The translations under genes were made by a program, and so were the position numbers. Below, piece after piece: positions 34,378 to 43,451 of a stretch of 64,000 bases of DNA. This stretch comes from Pseudomonas asiatica (lineage in GTDB: Bacteria; Pseudomonadota; Gammaproteobacteria; Pseudomonadales; Pseudomonadaceae), in NCBI RefSeq assembly GCF_040214835.1, contig NZ_CP157874.1, forward strand, positions 4,096,001-4,160,000, written 5' to 3'. Within the stretch, counting starts at the first letter, position 1. Each line of letters opens with the position of its first letter. The notes beneath the pieces were generated by a model, which saw only the letters and a list, made by a program, of their open reading frames with translations, was not told where the DNA came from and did no database searches.

Positions 34378-36606
34378 TCAAATACGCCGCGCGGCGTAAC
34401 GCTTGAGCATGCTCGGGACGTCGAGAATCAACGCGATGCGACCGTCGCCGGTGATGGTGGCCCCGGACATGCCCGGGGTGCCCTGCAGCATCTTGCCCAG
34501 CGGCTTGATTACCACTTCTTCCTGGCCAACCAGTTGATCGACGACAAAGCCGATGCGCTGGGTGCCGACCGACAGGATCACCACGTGGCCCTCGTGCTGC
34601 TCTTCGTGCACCTGGCCCTGGACCAGCCAGCGCTTGAGGTAGAACAGCGGCAGCGCCTTGTCGCGCACGATCACCACTTCCTGGCCGTCGACCACATTGG
34701 TGCGCGACAGGTCGAGGTGGAAGATCTCGTTGACGTTGACCAGCGGGAAGGCGAACGCCTGGTTGCCCAGCATCACCATCAGGGTTGGCATGATCGCCAG
34801 GGTCAGCGGCACCTTGATGACGATCTTCGAGCCCTGGCCCTTGGCCGAGAAGATGTTGATCGAGCCGTTGAGCTGGGAGATCTTGGTCTTCACCACGTCC
34901 ATGCCCACACCGCGGCCGGACACGTCGGAAATCTCGGTCTTGGTCGAGAAGCCCGGGGCGAAGATCAGGTTGTAGCAGTCCGACTCGCTCAGGCGATCGG
35001 CGGCATCCTTGTCCATCAGGCCCTTTTCCACGGCCTTGGCGCGCAGGATGTTGGGGTCCATGCCCTTGCCGTCGTCAGAGATCGACAGCAGGATGTGGTC
35101 GCCTTCCTGCTCGGCCGACAACACCACGCGGCCGGTGCGCGCCTTGCCGGAGGCTTCACGCTCTTCGGGCATTTCCACGCCATGGTCGACGGCGTTGCGC
35201 ACCAGGTGCACCAACGGGTCGGCCAGGGCCTCGACCAGGTTCTTGTCGAGGTCGGTCTCTTCGCCGACCAGCTCCAGGTTGATCTCTTTCTTGAGCTGGC
35301 GGGCCAGGTCGCGCACCAGGCGCGGGAAGCGGCCGAAGACTTTCTTGATCGGCTGCATGCGGGTTTTCATCACCGCGGTCTGCAGGTCGGCGGTGACCAC
35401 GTCGAGGTTGGACACAGCCTTGGACATGGCCTCGTCGCCGCTGTTCAGGCCCAGGCGCACCAGGCGGTTACGCACCAGCACCAGTTCGCCGACCATGTTC
35501 ATGATCTCGTCCAGGCGCGCGGTATCGACCCGCACGGTGGTTTCCGCTTCGCTGGCGCCATGCTTCTCGGCAGCCGGCGCCGGGGCGCGGGGTGCTGCGG
35601 CAGGTTTGCTGGCAGGTGCCGGTGCCGGCGCAGCAACTGCGGCTGGCTTGGCCACGGGCTGGCTGTCGGCCTTGGCCGCGACCGGCGCTTGCACCTTGGC
35701 CGCAGCCGGGGCTTCGACGGCGGCAACGTCGCCACCGAACTTGCCCTTGCCGTGCAACTGGTCCAGCAGCGCCTCGAACTCGTGCTCGCTGATTTCGTCG
35801 CTGGCTGCGCTGGTATCGGTTGCGGCAGGCGTCTGCGCCTTGGCAGCGGGCAAGGCATCGGCCTGGAAGGTGCCCTTGCCATGCAACTGGTCCAGCAGCG
35901 ATTCGAACTCGGCGTCGGTAATTTCGTCGCTGGCCGCTTCCGGCGCGCTGGCAACCGGCTGCGCGGCAACCTCGGCGCTGAACTGGCCTTTGCCGTGCAA
36001 CTGGTCGAGCAGCGACTCGAACTCGGCGTCGCTGATTTCGTCACCTTCACCGCTGACGGTCTCGCCCTGCATCTGCTCGTCGGCCGCAGCTTGTGCCTTG
36101 ACCGCATCGAGCGAATCGAGCAGCTGCTCGAACTCGCTGTCGGTGATGTCCTGCTCCTCGGCAGGCGCTTCGGCAACCGGTGCCGCAGCGGCAGGCACTT
36201 CAACGGCTTCGGCGCCACCCGGCTCGGCCAGGCGCGACAGCGCCGCCAGCAGCTCGGGGGTGGCCGCGGTCACTTCGGTGCGCTCGCGCACCTGGCCAAA
36301 CATGCTGTTGACCGTGTCCAGTGCCTCGAGCACCACATCCATCAGTTCCGCGTCGACCCGGCGCTCACCTTTGCGCAGGACGTCGAACACGTTCTCGGCG
36401 ATATGGCAGCACTCCACCAGCTCGTTCAGCTGAAGGAAGCCGGCGCCCCCTTTTACAGTGTGGAAACCGCGAAAGATCGCATTGAGCAGGTCGGCATCGT
36501 CGGGCCGGCTTTCCAGCTCGACCAGTTGCTCGGACAGTTGCTCAAGAATTTCGCCGGCTTCTACCAGGAAATCCTGGAGGATTTCTTCATCGGCGCCGAA
36601 GCTCAT
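34378..36606 (-). CDS. cheA: Chemotaxis histidine kinase CheA
   Basis: A 742-residue kinase. P1 Hpt domain with [17 protein letters not shown] near residue 50. Then a long low-complexity region that contains four copies of an [22 protein letters not shown] motif (residues about 150 to 290) in place of a compact P2 domain. Dimerisation P3 begins near [21 protein letters not shown]4 has [17 protein letters not shown] and GRGVGMDVV, and the P5 CheW-like domain is at the C-terminus. It phosphorylates CheY and CheB. The repeated motif is conserved enough to suggest docking sites. ATG at 36606. Confidence 0.96.
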   Translation of the reverse strand: MSFGADEEILQDFLVEAGEILEQLSEQLVELESRPDDADLLNAIFRGFHTVKGGAGFLQLNELVECCHIAENVFDVLRKGERRVDAELMDVVLEALDTVNSMFGQVRERTEVTAATPELLAALSRLAEPGGAEAVEVPAAAAPVAEAPAEEQDITDSEFEQLLDSLDAVKAQAAADEQMQGETVSGEGDEISDAEFESLLDQLHGKGQFSAEVAAQPVASAPEAASDEITDAEFESLLDQLHGKGTFQADALPAAKAQTPAATDTSAASDEISEHEFEALLDQLHGKGKFGGDVAAVEAPAAAKVQAPVAAKADSQPVAKPAAVAAPAPAPASKPAAAPRAPAPAAEKHGASEAETTVRVDTARLDEIMNMVGELVLVRNRLVRLGLNSGDEAMSKAVSNLDVVTADLQTAVMKTRMQPIKKVFGRFPRLVRDLARQLKKEINLELVGEETDLDKNLVEALADPLVHLVRNAVDHGVEMPEEREASGKARTGRVVLSAEQEGDHILLSISDDGKGMDPNILRAKAVEKGLMDKDAADRLSESDCYNLIFAPGFSTKTEISDVSGRGVGMDVVKTKISQLNGSINIFSAKGQGSKIVIKVPLTLAIMPTLMVMLGNQAFAFPLVNVNEIFHLDLSRTNVVDGQEVVIVRDKALPLFYLKRWLVQGQVHEEQHEGHVVILSVGTQRIGFVVDQLVGQEEVVIKPLGKMLQGTPGMSGATITGDGRIALILDVPSMLKRYAARRI

Positions 36607-36618
36607 CAAACGTGCTCC

Positions 36619-37407
36619 TTAAAAACCCAGGCTGGACAGCAAATCATCGACATCGTCCTGACCGGACACGACGTCTTCACGCTTATCGGCATGAATCTGC
36701 GGACCTTCACCCCGAGTCGGATGTTTTTCTCGATCTTTTTCTGCGCGCAGTTGATCGTGGTCATGCTGGATGCCCGCAAAGCGGTCGACCTGGCTGGCCA
36801 TCAACACCAGTTTGAGCAGGTTGCTTTCCACCTCGGTGACCAACGTGGTGACGCGCTTGATCACCTGGCCGGTCAGGTCCTGATAGTCCTGGGCCAGCAG
36901 AATGTCGTTGAGGTGGCCGGCGACCTTGCGGTTACCTTCGGCGCTGTGCGTCAGGAAACTGTCGACGCGCTTGACCAGGTCACGGAACTCCGGCGCAGCC
37001 ACTTCGCGGCGCATGAAACGCTGCCAGTCGGTGCTCAGGGCCTGGGCCTCGCTGGCCAGGTCGTTGAGCACCGGGGTGCTTTCCTCGACCAGGTCCATGG
37101 TGCGGTTGGCCGCGCCCTCGGTGAGCCTGACCACGTACGACAGGCGCTCGGTGGCGTCGGTTATCTGCGACACCTCCTCGGCCTGCGGCATGGTCGGGTC
37201 GATCTGGAAACTGACGATGGCACTGTGCAGCTCGCGGGTCAGCTTGCCGACTTCCTGGTACAGGCCGCGGTCGCGGGTCTGGTTCAACTCGTGAATCAGC
37301 TGCACCGCCTCGCCGAAACGGCCCCGCTCCAGGCTTTCGACCAGCTCCTGGGCATGCTTCTTCAGGGTCGATTCGAACTCGCCCAAAGACGTTTGTGATG
37401 AATCCAT
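36619..37407 (-). CDS. cheZ: Chemotaxis protein phosphatase CheZ
   Basis: A 262-residue helical protein with the CheZ active-site signature LNDILLAQDYQDLTGQVIKR (catalytic Gln in QDYQDLTGQ) in a long hairpin, and a C-terminal acidic/aromatic tail DVVSGQDDVDDLLSSLGF that binds CheY. It dephosphorylates CheY-P. It lies between cheY and cheA, the usual order. Confidence 0.95.
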   Translation of the reverse strand: MDSSQTSLGEFESTLKKHAQELVESLERGRFGEAVQLIHELNQTRDRGLYQEVGKLTRELHSAIVSFQIDPTMPQAEEVSQITDATERLSYVVRLTEGAANRTMDLVEESTPVLNDLASEAQALSTDWQRFMRREVAAPEFRDLVKRVDSFLTHSAEGNRKVAGHLNDILLAQDYQDLTGQVIKRVTTLVTEVESNLLKLVLMASQVDRFAGIQHDHDQLRAEKDREKHPTRGEGPQIHADKREDVVSGQDDVDDLLSSLGF

Positions 37408-37427
37408 GGCGCGCCCCCTGACGTGAC

Positions 37428-37802
37428 TCAGCCGTTGACGCGTTCGAAGATCTTCTCGATCTTTTCTTTGAGCACCTGGGCGGTGAACGGCTTGACCACG
37501 TAGCCATTGACGCCGGCCTGGGCCGCTTCGATGATCTGGTCGCGCTTGGCTTCGGCGGTCACCATCAGCACCGGCATGGATTTCAGGCGATCGTGGGCAC
37601 GCACCTTGCGCAGCAGGTCGATGCCGGACATGCCGGGCATGTTCCAGTCGGTCACCAGGAAGTCGTAGTGGCCGTTCTCCAGCATCGGCAGCGCCGTGGT
37701 GCCGTCGTCGGCTTCTTCGGTGTTGGTGAAGCCCAGGTCACGCAACAGGTTCTTGATGATCCGCCGCATCGTCGAAAAGTCGTCAACGATGAGGATTTTC
37801 AT
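37428..37802 (-). CDS. cheY: Chemotaxis response regulator CheY
   Basis: A 124-residue single receiver domain: [20 protein letters not shown], phosphoacceptor aspartate in [17 protein letters not shown], conserved Thr in [13 protein letters not shown] and Lys in [12 protein letters not shown]. CheY-P binds FliM to change rotation. A GGAGG sequence lies about 17 bases before this ATG but only 5 bases before an in-frame TTG at 37814, which would add four residues, so the true start may be that TTG. Confidence 0.96.
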   Translation of the reverse strand: MKILIVDDFSTMRRIIKNLLRDLGFTNTEEADDGTTALPMLENGHYDFLVTDWNMPGMSGIDLLRKVRAHDRLKSMPVLMVTAEAKRDQIIEAAQAGVNGYVVKPFTAQVLKEKIEKIFERVNG

Positions 37803-37837
37803 GTCTTTGTTCAAGTAGACCTCCAAGCAGTCTCAAA

Positions 37838-37857
37838 CGCGCTCGGCCCCGAGCGCG
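37838..37857 (-). terminator. Hairpin between fliA and cheY
   Basis: A 9-base GC-rich stem CGCGCTCGG / CCGAGCGCG with a 2-base loop, followed on the minus strand by TTTGAGA. It lies downstream of fliA and upstream of the cheY ribosome-binding site, so it could terminate or attenuate read-through into the che genes. Confidence 0.5.
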
Positions 37858-37905
37858 CATTCACAATTCGGTACAACGTAGAAAACGACTGCAACGACAG
37901 CGGGC

Positions 37906-38646
37906 TCAACGCGCCCGCCATTCCCCCAGGCGGCTGCGCAGGCGCGCGGCACACTGGCTGTGCAACTGGCTGACCCGCGACTCGCTGACCCCCAGCACCT
38001 CACCGATTTCCTTGAGGTTCAGCTCTTCGTCGTAGTACAGCGCCAGCACCAGGCGCTCACGCTCCGGCAGGTTGGCGATGGCCTCGGTCAGGGCGGCCTG
38101 GAAGCGCTCGTCCTCCAGGCCACGCGCAGGTTCTACCTGGCCACTGGCGCCATCCTCATGCAGCCCTTCGTGCTCGCCGTCCTGCAACAGGTCGTCGAAG
38201 CTGAACAGGCGGCTGCCCAGGGTATCGTTCAAGATCCCGTAGTAATCATCGAGACTCAATTGGAGTTCGGCAGCAACTTCATGATCTTTAGCGTCACGGC
38301 CGGTTCTGGCTTCAACCGCACGCATCGCGTCGCTTACCATGCGGGTGTTGCGGTGCACCGAACGCGGTGCCCAGTCGCCCTTGCGCACTTCGTCCAGCAT
38401 GGCCCCGCGAATGCGGATGCCGGCGTAGGTTTCGAAGCTGGCGCCCTTGCTGGCGTCGTACTTGTTGGCCACTTCCAGCAGGCCGATCATGCCGGCCTGG
38501 ATCAGGTCCTCGACCTGCACGTTGGCCGGCAGCCGCGCCAGCAGGTGGTAGGCGATGCGCTTGACCAGCGGGGCGTAGCGCTCGATCAGCTCGTACTGCG
38601 CGTCTTTCGACGCCCGGCTGTACATCTTGAAGCCGCTGGCGTTCAT
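37906..38646 (-). CDS. fliA: RNA polymerase sigma factor FliA (sigma28)
   Basis: A 246-residue group 3 sigma factor. Region 2 has RIAYHLLARLPANVQVEDLI and GASFETYAGIRIRGAMLDEV. Region 4 ends with LNLKEIGEVLGVSESRVSQL and HSQCAARLRSRL. It drives late flagellar genes such as flagellin and is held by FlgM until hook completion. ATGA overlap with fleN upstream. Confidence 0.96.
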   Translation of the reverse strand: MNASGFKMYSRASKDAQYELIERYAPLVKRIAYHLLARLPANVQVEDLIQAGMIGLLEVANKYDASKGASFETYAGIRIRGAMLDEVRKGDWAPRSVHRNTRMVSDAMRAVEARTGRDAKDHEVAAELQLSLDDYYGILNDTLGSRLFSFDDLLQDGEHEGLHEDGASGQVEPARGLEDERFQAALTEAIANLPERERLVLALYYDEELNLKEIGEVLGVSESRVSQLHSQCAARLRSRLGEWRAR

Positions 38647-39476
38647 AGCACAGGTCCCGCGCTGGTGGGCTGCACCAGACGCTCGACAAAGAACTCCAGA
38701 TGGCCGCGCGGGTTGGCCGGCAGCGGCCAGCTATCGACCTTCTGGGCAATCGCCTTGAAGGCCAGCGCGCATTTGGAGCGTGGGAAGGCTTCGTACACGG
38801 CACGCTGCTTCTGCACCGCCTTGCGCACGCACTCGTCATACGGCACGGCGCCCACGTACTGCAGGGCAACGTCAAGGAAGCGGTCGGTGACCTTGGTCAG
38901 CTTGGCGAACAGGTTGCGGCCTTCCTGCGGGCTCTGCGCCATGTTGGCCAGCACCCGGAAACGGTTCATGCCGTAGTCGCGGTTGAGCAGCTTGATCAGG
39001 GCGTAGGCATCAGTGATCGAGGTGGGTTCGTCGCATACCACCAGCAGCACTTCCTGGGCGGCACGGACGAAGCTGACCACCGAATCACCGATACCGGCCG
39101 CGGTGTCGATCACCAACACGTCGAGGTTGTCGCCGATTTCGCTGAACGCCTGGATCAGCCCGGCATGCTGGGCCGGGGCCAGGTGCACCATGCTCTGCGT
39201 GCCCGAGGCAGCCGGCACGATGCGCACACCACCGGGGCCCTGCAACATCACGTCGCGCAGCTCGCAGCGCCCTTCGATGACATCGGCCAGGGTCCGCTTG
39301 GGGGTAAGGCCCAGCAGCACATCGACATTGGCCAGGCCCAGATCGGCGTCGAGCAGCATGACCCTGCGGCCAAGCTCGGCCAGCGCCAGGGACAGGTTCA
39401 CTGAAACGTTAGTCTTGCCGACGCCACCTTTGCCACCGGTCACGGCGATCACCTGTACGGGATGCATGCTACCCAT
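38643..39476 (-). CDS. fleN: Flagellar number regulator FleN (FlhG)
   Basis: A 277-residue MinD/ParA-type ATPase: VIAVTGGKGGVGKTNVSVNL (deviant Walker A) at the N-terminus, RRVMLLDADLGLANVDVLLG and LDVLVIDTAAGIGDSV. FleN binds FleQ and limits its activity so that the flagellum number stays correct. It follows flhF, as usual. The ATG at 39476 is preceded by AAGGTAAAG; a second ATG at 39467 is possible. Confidence 0.95.
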   Translation of the reverse strand: MGSMHPVQVIAVTGGKGGVGKTNVSVNLSLALAELGRRVMLLDADLGLANVDVLLGLTPKRTLADVIEGRCELRDVMLQGPGGVRIVPAASGTQSMVHLAPAQHAGLIQAFSEIGDNLDVLVIDTAAGIGDSVVSFVRAAQEVLLVVCDEPTSITDAYALIKLLNRDYGMNRFRVLANMAQSPQEGRNLFAKLTKVTDRFLDVALQYVGAVPYDECVRKAVQKQRAVYEAFPRSKCALAFKAIAQKVDSWPLPANPRGHLEFFVERLVQPTSAGPVL

Positions 39477-39569
39477 GTCTGTTCTTTACCTTGTCTCGCT
39501 GGGACTCAGGCCACACGTAGGGCAATTCTGCGTACCCCTTGGCATAGCTACCTTGCACACATTTCATCA

Positions 39570-40877
39570 TCAACCCGCTCGCCGTGGGTTGTGATAGAGA
39601 TCAGCGAACATGTCGGCCATGGCCTCTTCGCTGGGCTCGTCCTGCTGCTGCACATTGACCGCGCGGGAGACCAACTGGTGCCCCCGTGGCAGGTGCAGGT
39701 CGTCAGGAATGCGCGGCCCGTCGGTCAGGTAGGCCACTGGCAAATCATGACTGATGGCAAGGCTCAGCACGTCGCCAAGGCTCGCCGTTTCATCGAGTTT
39801 GGTCAGGATGCAACCGGCCAGGCCGCAGCGCTTGTAGCTGTGGTAGGCGGCGGTCAGCACCTGCTTCTGGCTGGTGGTGGCCAGCACCAGGTAGTTCTTC
39901 GCGGCAATGCCACGCCCGGCCAGGGTGTCCAGTTGCATGCGCAGGGCCGGGTCGCTGGCCTGCAGGCCGGCGGTATCGATCAGCACCACCCGCTTGCGCA
40001 ACAGCGGCTCCAGCGCCGCGGCCAGCGACTGGCCCGGGTCGACGTAGGTAACCGGCACGTTGAGGATGCGACCCAGGGTCTTGAGCTGCTCCTGGGCGCC
40101 GATGCGGAAGCTGTCCATGCTCACCAGCGCCAGGTTCTGCGCGCCGTACTTGAGCACGTAGCGGGCGGCCAGCTTGGCCAGGGTAGTGGTCTTGCCCATG
40201 CCGGCCGGGCCGACCATCGCGATCACCCCGCCCTCTTCGATCGGCTCGACCTCGGGGATTTCGATCATCCGCGCCAGGTGCGCCAGCAACATGCGCCAGG
40301 CCTGGCGTGGCTCGTCGATCTCGGCAGTCAGGTCCAGCAGCTCACGGGCGATCGGCCCGGACAGGCCGATGCGCTGCAACCGGCGCCAGACGGTGGCCTG
40401 CTGCGGCTTGCTGCCCTGCAGCTGGTTCCAGGCCAGCGAGCCGAGCTGCACTTCCAGCAGCTCGCGCAGGCCCGACAGCTCGGAGCGCATGGCATCGAAC
40501 AGGCGCGGGTCGACCGGCGCCGACGCAGGCGCTGCAGCAGCCTCGGGAACATCGACATGCGGTTCGATCAACGGCTCGGCGGCGGTCAGCGACTGCCCGG
40601 CGAACAATTGGCGGTTGTTGTCGCTGCTGTCCTGGCGGTGGCCCAGCTCGGCCTGGGCGGTGGCGATGCGCGTATGGGTCTTGCGCAGCTCTTCTTCCAG
40701 TTCGGCGTTGGGCACACGCGGGGCCAGGGCGGACAGCTTGTAGTCCAGCGCGGCCGTCAGCTCGACACCGCCGGCGATGCGACGGTTGCCGATGATGGCG
40801 GCATCGGCGCCCAGCTCATCACGGACCAGCTTCATGGCCTGACGCATATCGGCGGCGAAAAATCGCTTAACTTGCAT
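39570..40877 (-). CDS. flhF: Flagellar placement GTPase FlhF
   Basis: A 435-residue SRP-type GTPase: an N-terminal VKRFFAADMRQAMKLVRDEL segment, an unstructured middle, an NG domain with the P-loop MVGPAGMGKTTTLAKLAARY, ALVSMDSFRIGAQEQL, VLIDTAGL and CILTKLDETASLGDVL. It recruits early flagellar parts to the pole. It starts 11 bases after the flhA stop. Confidence 0.95.
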   Translation of the reverse strand: MQVKRFFAADMRQAMKLVRDELGADAAIIGNRRIAGGVELTAALDYKLSALAPRVPNAELEEELRKTHTRIATAQAELGHRQDSSDNNRQLFAGQSLTAAEPLIEPHVDVPEAAAAPASAPVDPRLFDAMRSELSGLRELLEVQLGSLAWNQLQGSKPQQATVWRRLQRIGLSGPIARELLDLTAEIDEPRQAWRMLLAHLARMIEIPEVEPIEEGGVIAMVGPAGMGKTTTLAKLAARYVLKYGAQNLALVSMDSFRIGAQEQLKTLGRILNVPVTYVDPGQSLAAALEPLLRKRVVLIDTAGLQASDPALRMQLDTLAGRGIAAKNYLVLATTSQKQVLTAAYHSYKRCGLAGCILTKLDETASLGDVLSLAISHDLPVAYLTDGPRIPDDLHLPRGHQLVSRAVNVQQQDEPSEEAMADMFADLYHNPRRAG

Positions 40878-40888
40878 TATCCCCTACC

Positions 40889-43018
40889 TCAGCCGTTAGG
40901 GCCCACGGTGGCAACGATGGTGACTTGCTTGTTGTCCGGTATTTCCTGATACGCCAGAACATGCAAATTCGGTACAGCCAGGCGACCGAAACGCGACAGC
41001 ATGGCGCGGATCGGGCCGGCAACCAGGAGGATGGCCGGCTGGCCCTGCATTTCCTGGCGCTGGGCCGCCTCGATCAGCGAACGCTGCAGCTTCTCGGCCA
41101 TGCTCGGCTCCAGAAGAACACCGTCTTCCTGACCTTGCCCGGCCCTTTGCAGACTATTGAGCAAAATCTGTTCCAACCTTGGCTCCAGGGTAATCACTGG
41201 CAGCTCCGACTCAACGCCGACAATGCTTTGCACGATGGCGCGACACAATCCGACGCGCACTGCCGCCACCAGCGCGGCGGTATCTTGACTCTTGCCGGCG
41301 TTGTTCGCGATCGCCTCGGCGATACTGCGAATATCGCGCACTGGCACCTGTTCCGACAACAGCGCTTGCAGCACCTTGAGCAGGCCCGACAAGGAAATGA
41401 CACCCGGCACCAGCTCTTCTGCAAGTTTAGGCGATGCCTTGGCCAACACCTGCAGCAGTTGCTGGACCTCTTCATGGCCGATCAGCTCGTGGCAGTGCTT
41501 CTGCAGGATCTGGTTCAGGTGGGTGGCAACCACGGTACTGGCGTCGACCACGGTGTAGCCCAGCGACTGCGCCTGGGAGCGCTGGCCGACATCGATCCAC
41601 ACGGCTTCAAGGCCAAACGCCGGGTCGCGCGCGGCAATGCCGTTGAGGGTGCCGAACACCTGCCCCGGGTTGATTGCCAGTTCGCGGTCCGGGTAGATCT
41701 CGGCTTCGGCCAGGATCACCCCCATCAGGGTCAGGCGATAGGCGCTGGGCTGCAGGTCGAGGTTGTCGCGGATGTGCACGGTGGGCATGAGGAAGCCCAG
41801 GTCTTGCGACAGCTTCTTGCGCACGCCCTTGATCCGCGCGAGCAATTGGCCACCCTGGTTACGATCGACCAGCGGGATCAACCGGTAGCCGACCTCCAGG
41901 CCAATCATGTCGATCGGCGTGACGTCGTCCCAGCCCAGCTCCTTGGTTTCCAGCGCACGCTGTGGCGAGGGCAGCAGGTCCTGCTGGCGTTGCGCCTCCT
42001 GCAGCGCCTGCGCCTTGGCCTTCTGTTGCTTCTTCCATACCAGGTAGGCGCCACCACCGGCCAGCAGGCCGAGGCTTAGGAAGGCCACGTGCGGCATGCC
42101 CGGCACCAGGCCCATGACGATCATCAGCGCGGCGGACACCGCCAGGGCCTTGGGCGAATCGAACATCTGCCGGTTGATCAGCTTGCCCATGTCCTCGGAG
42201 CCCGAAGCACGGGTAACCATGATCGCGGCAGCGGTGGACAGCAACAGTGATGGCAATTGCGCCACCAAACCGTCACCGATGGTCAGCAAGGCGTACACCT
42301 TGCCGGCATCGCCAAAGCTCATGCCGTGCTGCAGCATGCCGATCAGCATGCCGCCGATCAGGTTGATGAACAGGATCAGCAGGCCGGCAATGGCGTCACC
42401 GCGGACGAACTTGCTGGCACCGTCCATCGAACCGTAGAACTCGGCTTCCTGCGCTACTTCGGCACGACGGTGCTTGGCCTGGGCCTGGTCGATCAGGCCG
42501 GCGTTGAGGTCGGCGTCGATGGCCATCTGCTTGCCGGGCATGGCGTCGAGGGTGAAACGCGCGCTCACTTCCGAGATACGCCCCGCGCCCTTGGTCACCA
42601 CCACGAAGTTGATGATCATGAGGATGGCGAACACCACGGCACCGACCACGTAGTTACCGCCGATCACCACCTCGCCGAAGGCCTGGATAACCTTGCCGGC
42701 GGCGCCGTGGCCCTCCTGGCCATGCAGCATCACCACCCGGGTGGATGCCACGTTCAGGGCCAGGCGCAACAGCGTGGCCACCAGCAGGATGGTGGGGAAT
42801 GCGGCGAAGTCGAGCGGGCGCAGGGCGTAGACGCAGACCAGCAGGACCACGATCGACAGGGCGATGTTGAAAGTGAAGAACACGTCGAGCAGGAACGGCG
42901 GTATCGGCAACATCATCATTGCCAACATCACCAGCAGCAACAGCGGCACACCCAGGTTGCCCCGGCCGAGCCCGGCCAGGTTGTTACGGGCGTTGCTGAT
43001 TAACTGAGTGCGATCCAC
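40889..43018 (-). CDS. flhA: Flagellar export gate protein FlhA
   Basis: A 709-residue protein with about eight N-terminal membrane helices (GVPLLLLVMLAMMMLPIPPF and following), the conserved cytoplasmic loop (KGAGRISEVSARFTLDAMPG, MDGASKFVRGDAIAGL) and a large C-terminal substrate/chaperone-docking domain. It forms the nonameric ring of the flagellar type III gate. I chose the GTG at 43018 (VDRTQLISNARN), which has AGAGGA upstream; the upstream in-frame extension is repeat-derived. Confidence 0.94.
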   Translation of the reverse strand: MDRTQLISNARNNLAGLGRGNLGVPLLLLVMLAMMMLPIPPFLLDVFFTFNIALSIVVLLVCVYALRPLDFAAFPTILLVATLLRLALNVASTRVVMLHGQEGHGAAGKVIQAFGEVVIGGNYVVGAVVFAILMIINFVVVTKGAGRISEVSARFTLDAMPGKQMAIDADLNAGLIDQAQAKHRRAEVAQEAEFYGSMDGASKFVRGDAIAGLLILFINLIGGMLIGMLQHGMSFGDAGKVYALLTIGDGLVAQLPSLLLSTAAAIMVTRASGSEDMGKLINRQMFDSPKALAVSAALMIVMGLVPGMPHVAFLSLGLLAGGGAYLVWKKQQKAKAQALQEAQRQQDLLPSPQRALETKELGWDDVTPIDMIGLEVGYRLIPLVDRNQGGQLLARIKGVRKKLSQDLGFLMPTVHIRDNLDLQPSAYRLTLMGVILAEAEIYPDRELAINPGQVFGTLNGIAARDPAFGLEAVWIDVGQRSQAQSLGYTVVDASTVVATHLNQILQKHCHELIGHEEVQQLLQVLAKASPKLAEELVPGVISLSGLLKVLQALLSEQVPVRDIRSIAEAIANNAGKSQDTAALVAAVRVGLCRAIVQSIVGVESELPVITLEPRLEQILLNSLQRAGQGQEDGVLLEPSMAEKLQRSLIEAAQRQEMQGQPAILLVAGPIRAMLSRFGRLAVPNLHVLAYQEIPDNKQVTIVATVGPNG

Positions 43019-43055
43019 CGCGAGTCCTCTTGATGCAAAACTTTGACGCACAGGA

Positions 43056-43253
43056 GGCGCCTGGCGCTGGCTTTGCAAGAAGCCTTCCAACTTTGCTCGA
43101 CGGGGGATTTATGTTGCCTGTTCCGGCCTCTTCGCGGGTGAACCCGCTCCCACAGGTGCGGCGTCGCCCTCGAGGAGCATAAGGTCCCTGTGGGAGCGGG
43201 CGTGCCCGCGAAAGGGCCAGACGCCCTGACACAAGGTCAACTGTCGCGGCGCA
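43056..43253. repeat. First copy of a 198-base tandem duplication with REP arms and an flhB 3-prime relic
   Basis: Part of the 416-base stretch between flhA and flhB (43019 to 43434), which holds no gene. This unit matches 43254 to 43451, including AAGAAGCCTTCCAACTTTGC and GGGGGATTTATGTTGCCTG. It carries REP arms at 43133-43156 and 43187-43210. At its end, 43237-43253 is identical to the last codons and stop of flhB, a relic left by the duplication. Confidence 0.88.
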
Positions 43254-43451
43254 GGCGCCTGGCGCCAGCTTGACAAGAAGCCTTCCAACTTTGCTCGACG
43301 GGGGATTTATGTTGCCTGTTCCGGCCTCTTCGCGGGCACGCCCGCTCCCACAGGGACCGCACAGCCTTCAAGGCCCGCAGAGGACCTGTGGGAGCGGGTT
43401 CACCCGCGAAAGGGCCAGGCGCCCTGACACAAGGTCAACTGTCGCGGCGCA
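43254..43451. repeat. Second copy of the 198-base tandem duplication, running into flhB
   Basis: REP arms lie at 43331-43354 and 43385-43408. The right end of the unit covers the true 3-prime end of flhB. The arms pair across the two copies and not within one copy: 43133-43156 is the exact complement of 43385-43408, and 43187-43210 of 43331-43354. Confidence 0.88.

Noticed and set aside
34171..37398. Very long open frame on the plus strand (over 1000 codons) opposite cheB, cheA and cheZ
   Set aside because: It is the antisense shadow of well-supported genes in GC-rich DNA. The translation is rich in His, Gln, Ala and Val, with no domain.
43019..43055. Possible sigma54 promoter for flhA (TGCGTCAAAGTTTTGCA on the minus strand)
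   Set aside because: The GG of the -24 element is missing and the spacing to GC is wrong.
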